The translations under genes and the position numbers were made by a program. 64,000 bases of DNA. It comes from Neonectria sp. B-13 (lineage: Eukaryota > Ascomycota > Sordariomycetes > Hypocreales > Nectriaceae). Within the stretch, counting starts at the first letter, position 1, and each line of letters opens with the position of its first letter. The notes below the pieces were generated by a model. It saw only the letters and a program-made list of their open reading frames with translations. It searched no databases and was not told the DNA's origin. The stretch covers positions 992,001 to 1,056,000 of the forward strand of contig NOKP01000010.1 in NCBI GenBank assembly GCA_002682825.1, given 5' to 3'. Shown here one piece after another: positions 45,628 to 57,061 of this stretch.

Positions 45628-47678
45628 CTACGAACTGCAGCTGCACTGCATGGCCCTCTCTGTCTTGGGAGGGTCGGCCGTCCAGCGCAGCTCCTCCTGA
45701 CTGTCGCCGTCATATTTAATGCCGTTGATTGTCTGGCCGTCCCACGAATCCTCAAAGGGATGAAGGGCAAGGTGCATGATGCGATCGAGCACCTCCGTGT
45801 CATCTTCCTTGTCCACGCGTCGAATTACCTCGTCGAGGATCCATCCTCGGGGGACGAAATTGGGGTTCACCTGCTTCATGGCCTGAATCCTCTCGTTCTC
45901 CCGTGCCTCTGACACGTTGCCGTCGGATTCCTTCCAATCCTCGATGATTCGCTCTCGCCAGCTCGTCAGCCACTTGGCCAGCGACTTTCTGGCGTTGTTC
46001 TCGTCAACGGTTCTCGGGGGCCCTTCCTTGTGGAAGAAAACCGACGCCTTCTGCTCCCTTGCCTCCTCCGTAGCCAGTTCGTCTAGCTTGATCGAGCTCA
46101 GTCGGCGGAAGAAGTGATGGAAATCCAACTCGAGGGACTCCAGGGTATCGAGTGCCTCGCTGAAAAGCACGTCAAAATCCGAGTCCTTGAAGTTTCGAAG
46201 TCCCAGCCGAGCAGTCAGCAATCTCTTGTATTCGGCCAAGAACGTGGCCTTGTATTCTTCGCCGGCTTGAATAATGAGCTTTTCTGCCCTGCCCGCGACC
46301 TCTGCCTCCAGGCCTTCCTTGACGCCTTCCGTAACGAAGGCAGGGTCGTCAACGTCAGGGCCCATGCCCATTAGCTCTCCCACAGCCTCTCCCAGACGAA
46401 CAAGGTTCCACCAGATGATTGTGGGTTGGTTCTTGTAGCTGTATCTAAGTGCGTAGTCGTCGTGGTTCGGTGTGTACGAGGGATCGAAGTCGTCCATGAA
46501 AGCAAACGGGCCAAAGTCTATCGACAACCCGTAGATTGAGGTATTGTCGGTGTTCTATCCCATATCTAGTCAGCCTTCGATATCCGAGCTCAATCATGAT
46601 GGGGACTTACCAGAACTCCATTCATGAAACCATATGCTTGCCAGTTGGCGACCACCAAGGCATTGCGCCTCACAATCTCCCGGTAGAGTCGGGTGAACCT
46701 GTTCTCCGAAGAGTCTTCGGGACCCTCGGCAGCATCAGCGGCCACACCACGCTTGGGTGAAGGCGAGGATGTCGGGTTCTCCGGATCTTCCAGCCGGGCA
46801 GGCAGCTTGTCCCAGCCGCCGAAGACATCCTCGGCGATGTAGGTAGACAATTTTCTAATCAGGGCACGATCGCCTCTGGCCCGGAGGATATCGAAGCTGC
46901 CTAGCCGTAGCCAGGACTGCGCAAATCGCAGAACAATGGCTCCAGGCTCGATCCTCTCGCGCACAACGTTGGAGTGCGGTAGGAGGGTAAGAGATAACGC
47001 TCTAGTGGTAGGTATCCGTAATGCGTTGAGGGCTTCAGAGACGACAAATTCTCTGATGCTCGACCGCAACACAGCTTTTCCATCGGCGAAGCGAGAATAC
47101 GGCGTCAGGCCGGAACCTTTAAGCTGCAGCTCGTAACGCTCTCCGGATGCAGTATTTGTGGTCTCGAAGAGCGAGATGGCTCTTCCATCGCCTAGCTGTC
47201 CAGCCCATTGGCCAAACTGAAAGCCTCCGTAGCATTGCGCCCAGGGATATCCGCCCTCAAGCTTCTCCTCGTCCCAGCCGTACAGCTTGTTTCCAGCCAC
47301 CAGCTGCCGAAAGTCATCCGTCTTCTCTTCACCAGATTTGATTCCCAGGTCGCGCAAGGCAGCTGGGCTCACTCCGAGCAGTTCGGGCTCCTTCTGCTCC
47401 TCGGGACGTACCCACGTGAAGATGGCATTATGGACTTGCCGAGGTCTGATCTTGTCACGGGGGGTCTTGTGGGAGTCGGCCGGCGTCGGAAAGAGGGCGT
47501 CGGCTGGGAGCGATTCGGTTAAGTGCCATGACTTGGGAAGGTCGGCAAGCGAGGTGCCTTCGTAGGAGGATGTTTGCGGCGGGTGCGGCGATGCGCCGTT
47601 GGAGAGACGAGCAGCCATTGTTGATCGGATCTTCGGATAACGAGGGACAGCTCGACGGAGCACTGCGCGACAGAGCAT
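45628..47678 (-). CDS. fmp40: SelO-family protein adenylyltransferase (FMP40)
   Basis: Mitochondrial pseudokinase-fold enzyme that transfers AMP to protein Ser/Thr/Tyr residues, linked to redox control. Two exons: 46611-47678 and 45628-46554, 664 residues. The start MLCRAVLRRAVPRYPKIRST is Arg-rich without acids, as in a mitochondrial presequence; the longer open frame upstream lacks an ATG. Family motifs: GYPWAQCYGGFQFGQWAGQ, ELQLKGSGLTPYSRFADGK, LRSSIREFVVSEAL, and GVLNTDNTSIYGLSIDFGPF, whose Asp (D359) binds metal. The intron falls exactly before NTDN. The protein ends CSCSS, the fungal form of the C-terminal redox motif in which Cys stands in place of the selenocysteine of animal SelO. 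Very secure. Confidence 0.95.
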
Positions 47679-48708
47679 CAACGGCGAGGTTATATAGAGG
47701 AATTGGTATTTAGGTAAGCATTTGAAGAGCTTTGGTGGTGGGTGACCAAGATGACCAAGCACTTCGCGGCGTAATTATTATAGCGCGCGAGTGGTGGCGA
47801 CGACGTTGTGACTGGAAACTGTCATCATCGCCGTGTTTGACAATGACATCTCCGGAGGTTTGATCGACCCCACCTTGGCTCATCGGTCATCTAGATATGC
47901 CCCGGTTAGCCGGACGCATGTCAGACGGAACCGAGCCGCGTAAACTTATTTATAAGGCGTTTACTAGACATTGGGAAACGTCGTTGAACGACACCCGACA
48001 ACTAATGACATGAATTCCACAATAATCGTTTCCAATGCCAACTCATCACGGGATATTAGGTCGCCATCTCTGTCACTGATGTCGTCACAATTATCCGGTG
48101 TAATTTACCCTAGACCAGACGTCGGAAGTGGGATGAGGGTGGGTGAAGCCGGGCGGAGCTCCGAAGGGACCTGCGCTGAGTTGTTCTCGGATATCGAACT
48201 CCCACGAGATCACCGAGATAAGCGAATCGTACATGGCCAAGCTATGGAAGTATTATACTCATTTCTATCGCACTGGTGCTGACATCACATCACTGTACAC
48301 TTGGTGTCTTGGAGCAGGAAATTAAGATATGCCCGGTAGAAAGGGTTCACGGTGGGTAAATAAGTAAACAACGGTATAACGCAGCATGTAGATGGCAAAA
48401 AGCAGCATATATCCGAGAGAACCTGTTGCAAATGCCGAAGTCCCTCCCCGAGTTGACTTCGGGTGACAAATCACGGCATTGTCCCGCCCGGCATCGCAAT
48501 GTCGAAAGTTAGCTACCCCATCATGGCCAGCGGGTCTGCTTAAAACGACGCAACATCCCACTCTTGAGCTGGACTTCTCTCACTTTGTACCCGACTTTTC
48601 ATTCCAAACCACTGTCCACAAACATCCTAAATTACAGTGCATTTTTGTGGTCCAGAAGGAACGTTTGCAACTGCTTAACTTAAGCCCGATACTCAAGATT
48701 CCGTCACC
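47679..48708. promoter_or_regulatory. Divergent promoter region SelO / aldo-keto reductase
   Basis: 1.03 kb between divergent starts. No gene is supported. The leader of the reductase (about 48560-48708) is unremarkable, and no clear regulatory element beyond common short motifs could be named. Confidence 0.45.
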
Positions 48709-49766
48709 ATGGCTGGAACCCCGCTAAACATCCCCCACGTCAAGCTCAATGACGGCAACGAGATCCCCGTGGTAAGAAATCCCCCCACAGGACATCCCCA
48801 AACCCAATTGCTACCAGGAATGACACTGCATGAAAACTTCGTCAAGGGGGTGAACATTTGAAGCTAACTGGGATATTCGCAGCTTGCCTATGGTCTCGGT
48901 ACTGCCCGATACAAGAACGACCCCAAGGCCCCGCTCGATAATGAAATAGTCGAGCTCACCAAGCAGGCAATTGATATTGGATACCGCCACCTTGACGGTG
49001 CTGAAGGTTAGTGGCGCGCGCCATTATTAAAATATCCTCCCTGACAAAGTTCGTAGTCTATGGCAACGAGGCAGAGCTCGGAGCCGCCATTAAGGCTGCG
49101 GGAGTACCTCGCAGCGAGCTATACGTCACCACCAAGATCAGCGCCACCGAGAAGAAGAACACCCTCGAAGCTTTCAATCTGTCCCTCCAGAAGCTCGGCC
49201 TCGACTATGTGGACCTCTACCTGATCCACGGCTTTTGGTTTGCCGACTCTGAGGAGGAGTTGCAAGCCAAATGGGCCGACCTGGAGGCCATCAAGGAGTC
49301 TGGTCGCGCCAAGTCGATCGGTGTCTCCAATTTCCTCCAGGAGCATGTCGAGACCGTACTCAAGACTGCCAAGATCCCCCCTGCGATCAACCAGATCGAG
49401 TACCATCCGTACCTTCAGCACGGTGATCTTATTGCATTCCACAAGAAGCACAATATTGTTGTCTCATCCTACGGCCCTCTAACCCCGATCGTCACTGCCA
49501 AGGGCGGACCTGTCGATGCGTACTGGAAGAAGCTGGCGGAGAAGTATGGCGTCACTGATTCCGAGGTTGGCCTGCGATGGATTATCGACCAGGGCGTCGT
49601 GGCACTTACGACGAGCTCCAAGGCGTCGAGACTCGAGGGTTACCTGACCAAGCTGCCCAAATTCAAGCTGACCGAGGAAGAAATTGCCGAGATCTCCAGG
49701 CTCGGCGATCAGAAGCACTTCCGTGGGTTCTGGAAGGACAAGTTCGCTGAGGACGACAGGAGGTAA
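48709..49766 (+). CDS. Aldo-keto reductase
   Basis: NADPH-dependent reductase of the aldo-keto reductase superfamily, cytosolic. Three exons: 48709-48771, 48883-49006 and 49057-49766, 298 residues. The catalytic tetrad is complete: D59 and Y64 in [14 protein letters not shown]89 in YVTTKIS and H120 in DLYLIHGFW. Cofactor-side motifs are [16 protein letters not shown] and, late in the chain, [13 protein letters not shown]. The sequence resembles the yeast YDL124W / conjugated-polyketone-reductase group, so alpha-keto amides or polyketones are possible substrates, but the substrate cannot be read from sequence. The first intron follows PV of the start block and the second splits the Val of AEVYGNE. 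Start context CACCATGG is strong. Confidence 0.93.
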
Positions 49767-49924
49767 ACGTTGATTCGAACTCAGTTTAATGCGTTATGAT
49801 AGGCACTCGAGTTGAACCCTTAAGACGTGGGTGCAACGACCCACTGTGGAATATATATATATGAAAACCCCCTCATATACTGAACATTGGTTGCTAGACG
49901 GGTGCATGATGTGAGACATGTTGC

Positions 49925-51203
49925 TCATAGCTCATCGTCAGAATCTGTTTCGCTATCCCCAGGGGCTGCTGGAGCTGGAGCTGGTTTAGTGGGTTTGTTG
50001 TTGAATGGCAAGTCTCTCCTGGGCGGAGGCTGACGCGTTGCCCTCTTAGTCGGCACCTCTTGAGATTCTGCCTGAGACTTGGAAGTAGTCTTTGCGGTCT
50101 TTGGCGGCGGTCTACCTTCGTCATCATCATTGCCATTGCCATCTTCATCGTCGTCACTGGTTACGGACGCGGTTGTGTCCGTTGTCTCTCCAGGATCAGT
50201 ATCCTCTAGCTCTTGTTTGATATCCACGTCCATGGCCTGAATGCGAGCATCATCGTCAGACTCCTCCTCGACTCTTTTCGACGCCGGTGTCTTTCTCTTC
50301 GTAGCCCTAGACTGTCTAGCTTTACGAGCGGATTTAGCTGGCACAGCAGGCTCAGCCTCCTGCTTCGTCTGAGAGGGTTGAGAGGAGCCTGGATGGCTGA
50401 CGTTGAAAGTACCAGCTGCTAGGACTTGCTGCTGTTCACGGATCTTGACCTTCTTTTCATTCAGAAGATCCCGAAACTTTCGCAGCAAGGCCGTCTCATC
50501 TTCGTCCTTGGCTTGGATCAGTTCCTCAAGTTGGGACTTCAGTTGGGCCACGGCAGCTTCCAAATCATGCGATTGGGCCGTCGAGTCGACGACGGCCTGC
50601 TTGCTGGCGGCCGAAACTTCAACGGCGGCCCCGCACCACTCGAACAATTCGATGTCCTGCTCCGCATCGTGCTTCAATGTAATGGCGCCCAGGCGTTGCT
50701 AAAACGGTTAGGATCCGAGCTGAGTTTCAGAGGAATGGCACCATCACATACTGTAATGCCCTGGGTCTCCTTCCGGATGGTGATTGAGATTGAAGATTCA
50801 CTTTGGACAGTCGCCGTGGCCTGGATACCTGGGAGCGGGTCCTGGTTGAACAACGATTCGAGAATTGCTTGCCACTCTTGCTCAGAAGCTGGACAATTCT
50901 TGACGCGTAGGGGAGCTGCTCGATCTAGTTTCACTATACGGACACGCGAGGTTAGATTGAAGACGGCAAGTTTACGCCAGTGCGTGCGTGCTGCAAATTG
51001 CGGACCGGGGTTCCGATATTGCGTCGTGAGTCGTGACGGAGAGGGAGATGGGATGACTTGCATGAAGCGATATATGGCGCCTCCCCCTCAGTGCCCACCA
51101 ACTTAAGATCCAAGGGTCGCGAACCCTTGGGCGTGACTTGCAGGAGGACAAAGGCGGATTCGTCGTCACTGCGGGCGAATCGCAACACACGCGTCGGGGC
51201 CAT
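49925..51203 (-). CDS. lif1: XRCC4/LIF1 non-homologous end-joining factor
   Basis: Nuclear partner of DNA ligase IV in double-strand-break repair. Three exons: 51062-51203, 50752-50933 and 49925-50698, 365 residues. The N-terminal head (MAPTRVLRFARSDDES to about residue 120) is followed by the coiled-coil stalk (HDLEAAVAQLKSQLEELI, then LLRKFRDLLNEKKVKIREQQ), which contains the ligase IV-binding part in the family. The C-terminal half is acidic and Ser/Pro-rich with basic patches (KSARKARQSRATKRK), probably nuclear targeting and phosphorylation sites. The first intron appears to use a GC donor (GCAAGT at 51061) with acceptor GTATAG; this joins APYIAS to LKLDRAAP in frame. Assignment rests on domain layout and the stalk motif, since this family diverges fast. 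Confidence 0.85.
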
Positions 51204-53414
51204 CGGAAATGCTCTGAAGTTGTGTGTTGCTCTCACCCCGGTCTAGATGGCCAAGGACGGTAAAGCTTGTGGCGGCCACAAGGGTTCTGGTGATTTGGAT
51301 GATACAACGGATCGGCCTGGGTGGGGACGGATGATGACAGATGAGCGGGAGAGCGGGATGAAGGATGAGGAAGCAAGGAAGCAGGGCGATGCTGCCTCGA
51401 TGAATGCTGAACAGCGAGGGCGTGACGACGATTCTGATGATGTCAAGGTGGGTTCAGGGATGCGCAAGATCTCGGGGCCGAAGTGAGGAGATGTTGTTAG
51501 GCTCAGGGTTCAAGCAAGGCACAATGGCGCGTCGAGTTTGATGAAGAGAGGCGTCGTCCTTTAATGAGAGTGATCTGATCTGATGGGATCAAAACTGGCC
51601 AGAGCAGAGGCAACAGTGGCAGAAGTAGCAGGCAGGCAGGCGCGCACAGGCTCATTTCTCACGCAAGCTGCACGTTGCGGTGCACGCATTCACGTCCAAT
51701 ACCTGGGCACTCACGCATTCAACCGGGTCCAGCGTGTAAGTGCTGGCAGCCCGAGCTGCAGTGGAAGCCTGCGGACACCCACATGGCCGCCCGACTAGCG
51801 ACCCTTCAGTGGGTAAGGTTGGCCGCGAACAGTGGCCTCGCTCGGTGGGCAGGGGCTTAGGGGTCTTACCCGACTTCTTAGGTGGCCGCCAAGTGTCCTG
51901 AAAATCCTCCACTTCAACTGGTCTGGGCTTTTAAGAGTTGAGGTGATCAATACGAGCGTGCAGCGGCCAAGCTGTCAGCAGCGCCAATAGCCACTTTGCC
52001 ACTCAAACTTAGCCAGGCACCCGGACAGATCGTCTGCTGGGCTATCCATGGATGCCGTTCTCGCGCAGTGGAGATCCCTGTCGGCATGGCAGTCGCATGA
52101 ACAATGCAAACGCAAACCCGCATCTCCTAATAGAACTCCGGGATGAAAGTGCAACACAAAAAGGAGGACGAGAATTAAAACAGAACGACGACCCCAGCTT
52201 GCAATTCGTGATTCCTGACTCGCTCGCTGGGAAAATTGGCCATCTTGGACACGAAGCAAAACGACCTAAAGAACCAACCTCCTCGGCTTCCGTCCTCGTG
52301 GTCGTCTTTTCCTCTTTTCACCTGAAATAGCGTCGGCCCGCGGAAGGCTGACGGTCCTAAAGCTCGTCCCCGTCGCGACTATGACGCGTGGGAAAAGGCT
52401 GGCGCGACACTTTCTGGTAGGACGGCCAATCGGGAAGCTCCCTCGTGCAAACACTGTCGAGACACTAGCACGCCCGTAGTGGTGACAACCGCGAGGTGAG
52501 CGAGGCGGAGTCACGTGCGGCGATCGGCTGCTTGGACGCCCAAGTTTTTTCCTTCTTTCAAGCAGGTACCAGCAGGTTCCAGGTGACGGCAGCGGTGTTT
52601 GCGGTGCAACCGGGTGGGTTGCTAGGGCCCTGTGCTCCTGCATAGGCCGCCGTGCACTGGCCGACATGGCAGCAACGGCAGCAGCATGTCCCTTATTAGT
52701 TAGCAGGAACCACCACCACTGAGTCCTGACCAGCCACGCGCACTACCACCCCAGCCTTCGCTTTCCCAACCCAACCAGCCCACTATTCGTAGTCCAACCC
52801 ACCACCCACCACCCACCATCACCCACCAACTCCCACCAACATCCACATCCACATTCTCCAACCTCCGCCCAAACCCGCCGACCGCATTCCTGACCTCGCA
52901 ATCATTCTTGCACGCCCTTCTCACACACAACACACAACAACATCCAACGCCCAAAATTCCAGCTCCTTGCTCGCAAATCCAATCCTCCTTGTTTGCTGGA
53001 CATCGCCCGTGCTCTGCTTTTCTCTTCGTTCGCTGCTCGACCTCACATTCGTTCTCGCGACGCCTGAACACCTCGCACACACGCACTTACGCACGCTGTT
53101 AGAGTTGCTTCTCCGCACCCAACTTGTCGCACCCACTGCGAACCAACACCAACACCGCCTTCTGCAGGGCCCAACATCTGCAACCGATCACTCCGACACT
53201 CGCGCGTTTCTACAACCACTGAAGCCTTTGCTCATCTCCGCTTGCTCAACGCCTGGGGGATATGCTGGTGCATGCGGGGAACAGTCAACGTTGACGATAA
53301 TGACTGTGCGCAATTGACATCACGTCCTACCAGTGGTGCTCAGAGCGAACCTCCTTGCGACATCTCGGACTGTAACATCAGACTGCGCACACGACAACAA
53401 ACACACGAATTACC
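51204..53414. promoter_or_regulatory. Long divergent region XRCC4 / BYR4
   Basis: 2.2 kb between divergent starts. The right third (about 52730-53414) is A/C-rich with CCCACCAC repeats near 52797-52830 and looks like a long BYR4 promoter and leader. A TCACGTG site lies at 52511-52517. An open frame at 51247-51486 encodes a Gly/Asp/Lys-rich 79-residue peptide without similarity, which I do not accept as a gene. Confidence 0.45.
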
Positions 53415-56400
53415 ATGGAACCACTACGATTGAAACCCAGACAACCGGTGGAGGACGACATGGAGAACTGGGATGACGACGACTTTGTGGTGGACGGCGA
53501 CGACCTCAGTTTCCGCAGCCCACCAACTGCTACCACTGTGTCCTCGAGACCAACGTCTTCCAGACGTCGAGATTCTGGCTCGTCGCATCTGTCCCTACGA
53601 TCGGACCTCGATGGCGAGGAAGAGAAACAGGTCCACATTCCAGGAGACGATGAGAAATCTACCCTTGATGCTATTACTGCTGCACAAAATGCGGGCATCC
53701 CTTTGCCCAGAAATGTTCCCACATCGGCCTTGATGGGCGGTACCATCAAGAGATTGGGGGGAAGGAAGATCAGAAAGATTATTCAGGATGACTGGGAGAA
53801 CGACATGGAACTACCCGATCTGTCCCAGGGTTTCAAGATCAAGAAGCACCAGCCTGACTTCCCCGAGAGCCTGCGACAAGTTAGTGCTGGTTCTAGTCAG
53901 GCAAGCCCGACCAAGGTGTCCAAATCAGCATTCCTTCCCCAGGACAACCGCAGGGAGTCGAACCAGTCTACCACCAGTACCATCTCTGCTCTCTCTGCAG
54001 CCATCAACCTCGATAGGTTCAAGGATGCCGATGATGATGACGACTTTTTCGGCGATGGCGGCGATACCATCAAGGTCTCCAAAAGCCGCCAACCCCCCAA
54101 ACCGGTATCCTTCATAACCCCTCCCACCCCCTCCAAGGACACCAAAACCACCAACACCGAGGACGACTTTGAAATGGACCTGGAGCTTCCTTCGGATGGA
54201 AAACTCAAGTTGTCCACAAGAAAGGAAATTCCCAAGACCCCATCCATTCACACAGACGACCTGGACTGGGGAGAGGGCAGCCTTGGTACGAGATATGGTG
54301 GCACGCGACGTGACGGGCGATCTAACAGAAGTTCATCAGCCTCCGCTCTGAGCCCCAGTGTTTCGAGCTCGATAACAGCTGAGAGCGAAGACGAGACCTT
54401 TGACGGTCTCGTGATTCCCACTGGGCCCGTCAACTTCACGGAGAGACTGCAGCTGCGAAGAAAGAGCAGATCCCCCCACAGAATCCCTGAGGAGCCCTTA
54501 GTCGTCTCAACGAAAGCCCCTCCAGCAGAAGCCGACAAGCCAGACTTTCTCGATGGACTTGACTTTGGCGACGGAGAAGTATTCGACTCGGGCAAACTAA
54601 CTCTGCACCGAAACGTCAAGGTGAAAGAAACGAGGCCTGCCAGCCCGGCGAGGCCCAAGGCGGCAGTGTCTCTCACTTTCACAAACAAACCCGTCTCAAC
54701 ACGGATTCCTCGGCTTAATCATCACGAGAGGACGCACTCAACATCTCTTGAACCTGTATCCGAGAGTGGAGGCCCTATTCCCCGAAGCCGACGCTCACAA
54801 TCACGACTGGGACACTCAGCTCAATCATCAGTGGCAAGCCTTCCTACTCCTACCACAACCTCGCCCTCCCAAGGCCTGCCCCCAACAACACCTCGGCGGA
54901 GAGAGCTCGCTCTTAGGACGTCTACAAGCTCCCTTCGGACGATTGAGCCGACCACGACTAGCGCTCAGCTTTTGAAACAAAAACGATCTTTGCCGGCCAT
55001 ACGTGCAATGAACTCTCCGGCCAAGCCGGTAGTTTTCCGCAATGAACGCCCGCCCTCTAGGTCCGAAAGCAACCGACCGCTCTCTGGTGTGCGCCCAAAG
55101 ACACCAGTCGAGCGCCAGCGACAAGCGAACACTGACAGCCCAGCAACTGTCAGGAAACCGCCGCTCCCATTCCTACCTGCTGGAGCATCCTCACAATCAC
55201 ACCACGTAGCCTCCAAGCCCTTGCGCCAGTTCCGTCGCCATGACTCTGATAACTCCATTGATCTCCGACCGAATTCGCGTACAATTTCGAGATCAACCAT
55301 GCGATCGCCAAGTCCCCCCCACCGATATCGAGTTGCTGCAGACACATGGGAACGACTGAGCAAGCCAAAGAACAAGAAGAACTTTGGCGATGGCCATGAG
55401 TTGGACGCCTTCGATGATCTGCCTACGTCCAAGGAGAGTGAGACCAAATTCTTGAGGCAAGCTATCACGTCTGGACCGAAAGCTGCCTTGCGAAACAAGC
55501 TTTACCAAAATGTGCTTCCTGACCGGGCTTTGACGCCCTCGACACCTCAAACTCCCGCTAGACCCATGTCATATACGCCCCATTTTGCTCGCGACACAGC
55601 AGCAAGTCGAATTGCTCGCGAGACGTCTTTGGCGCAACGAGTCCCTAGCAGCGGCCCGCTTGCTCCTCTCACCAGCCAGCGTGTCGCTCAACTCTCTGTC
55701 CGCAACAACCTAAACACCCCCCTTCCTCAATCAACTGTTCGGTCAAAGAAACACAAGCGCTCGCAGCAGTTGAAGCCCCATCTTATTTCGAATCTCAATA
55801 GCGGAAAGGAGTCAAGGAGTAAGTCTCTCAGGGAAGATGATCATCGTGCTCTCGCTAATAAGACTATAGTGGTTAACGGGATGTTTTACAATGCCGAGAC
55901 TTTCCGCTGGGAAGGCAATGAGAATGCACTTAATTTGTTTGAGGCGGCCGTGTCAACTCCCACCCAGACACCGGCTGCAAACATGATGCGCGAGAGGGAG
56001 GCATCGACCCCTCGACCTGCACTGATCACCCACATCAGTGCAACCAAGGGGGTTCAAGTTGTTGGCGGGATGGTCTTTGATCCACAAAACATGTGCTGGC
56101 TTAAAATCGATGCACCCACGAAGCCCAAATCTGATCTGAGCGACCCTATGGACGGCTTCGATGCTCTTGAGTCGGATGAGGACGTTTTCAAGGACATCCC
56201 CGATCTCGAGGACAATGCCGCGGATGATGACGGTGCGCAGGGGCGAGTCAGCGACGTCAAGGATGACTGGCTTGTTGGAGAAGAGTTCGACGTTGGTCCC
56301 GAGTTTATCAGGAGACAGCGCGAAGAAGAAGACAGATGGCGCAAGAAGTGTGAGAAATGGGTCGGCCGAGGATCCAGAGACCGCGAAGCCTGGCGATGGA

Positions 56401-56444
56401 CAATCCGTGAGCTCGTCTCACAGTTTGACGACTTGTCCGTCTGA
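53415..56444 (+). CDS. byr4: BYR4/BFA1 spindle-checkpoint GAP scaffold
   Basis: Subunit, with Cdc16/Bub2, of the two-part GTPase-activating protein that restrains the Spg1/Tem1 GTPase of the septation-initiation network at spindle pole bodies. One exon, 1009 residues. The sequence is largely disordered and Ser/Pro-rich, as in the family. Conserved islands are the N-terminal block GGTIKRLGGRKIRKIIQDDW (about residues 107-126, followed by ENDMELPD), and C-terminal blocks TIVVNGMFYNAETFRWEGNE, ISATKGVQVVGGMVFDPQ and DVGPEFIRRQREEEDRWRKK. An acidic motif ENWDDDDFVVDGDD lies near the start. The ATG at 53415 has good context (ACCATGG). Phosphorylation by Polo/Cdc5 is expected from the family but not visible as such. 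It converges on NOP2. Confidence 0.93.
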   Translation: MEPLRLKPRQPVEDDMENWDDDDFVVDGDDLSFRSPPTATTVSSRPTSSRRRDSGSSHLSLRSDLDGEEEKQVHIPGDDEKSTLDAITAAQNAGIPLPRNVPTSALMGGTIKRLGGRKIRKIIQDDWENDMELPDLSQGFKIKKHQPDFPESLRQVSAGSSQASPTKVSKSAFLPQDNRRESNQSTTSTISALSAAINLDRFKDADDDDDFFGDGGDTIKVSKSRQPPKPVSFITPPTPSKDTKTTNTEDDFEMDLELPSDGKLKLSTRKEIPKTPSIHTDDLDWGEGSLGTRYGGTRRDGRSNRSSSASALSPSVSSSITAESEDETFDGLVIPTGPVNFTERLQLRRKSRSPHRIPEEPLVVSTKAPPAEADKPDFLDGLDFGDGEVFDSGKLTLHRNVKVKETRPASPARPKAAVSLTFTNKPVSTRIPRLNHHERTHSTSLEPVSESGGPIPRSRRSQSRLGHSAQSSVASLPTPTTTSPSQGLPPTTPRRRELALRTSTSSLRTIEPTTTSAQLLKQKRSLPAIRAMNSPAKPVVFRNERPPSRSESNRPLSGVRPKTPVERQRQANTDSPATVRKPPLPFLPAGASSQSHHVASKPLRQFRRHDSDNSIDLRPNSRTISRSTMRSPSPPHRYRVAADTWERLSKPKNKKNFGDGHELDAFDDLPTSKESETKFLRQAITSGPKAALRNKLYQNVLPDRALTPSTPQTPARPMSYTPHFARDTAASRIARETSLAQRVPSSGPLAPLTSQRVAQLSVRNNLNTPLPQSTVRSKKHKRSQQLKPHLISNLNSGKESRSKSLREDDHRALANKTIVVNGMFYNAETFRWEGNENALNLFEAAVSTPTQTPAANMMREREASTPRPALITHISATKGVQVVGGMVFDPQNMCWLKIDAPTKPKSDLSDPMDGFDALESDEDVFKDIPDLEDNAADDDGAQGRVSDVKDDWLVGEEFDVGPEFIRRQREEEDRWRKKCEKWVGRGSRDREAWRWTIRELVSQFDDLSV

Positions 56445-57061
56445 GCCGACAGACCTCAGCGATTCTCTTCTTTTCGCAATCTCCTATTACCTGCAACATT
56501 TTGTAATACGGCCAACCACCGGATCGGAACTTTTGTGGATAAACGATACCTCACATATGGAAGTCGCCAACACGCGTCGGCACGGAGATACTACGGCTGG
56601 ATACCAAGGGGGCCCTTGGGAGGGTGGTTTGTTTTTGGGCCTTTTGTGTGCTTCAGCGCATGGCTCGGAGTTTGATGCTTTTTGTTTGATTTTGTGTGTT
56701 TGGGTTGCCAGCATCGGCTTTATGATATGATTACTTATGTATGTATTCTATGAAGGATGGGTCGGGGACTGGATTTGGGGACTCATGTTTATAGAGAAAA
56801 AAGGGGCAGGCGGCAACACAGCTCCAGGAGGAGAAAAGGGGGCTTATTAATGATGAAATGAACGGAATGGTTTATGACTTGCAAAGAACACATGTTTTCT
56901 TCACGTCTTTCTCTCCATATGATTTCTCGGGGGGGTTTTTGTGGACGTTGTGCGGCGTAAGGCATGCGTGCTTTTGAATTTCCTTTCTATTATTCGACAT
57001 TTCGGTGACAAAAATGACACAAAACAGACCCATGATGACATCCCAATTGGTATCTACTCGT
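56445..57061. other. Convergent intergenic region BYR4/NOP2
   Basis: About 620 bases between stops, presumably both 3' untranslated regions. No gene seen. Confidence 0.5.

Noticed and set aside
51247..51486. 79-codon plus-strand frame between XRCC4 and BYR4
   Set aside because: Gly/Asp/Lys-rich, no recognisable family, and adjacent to the XRCC4 promoter; not enough evidence for a gene.
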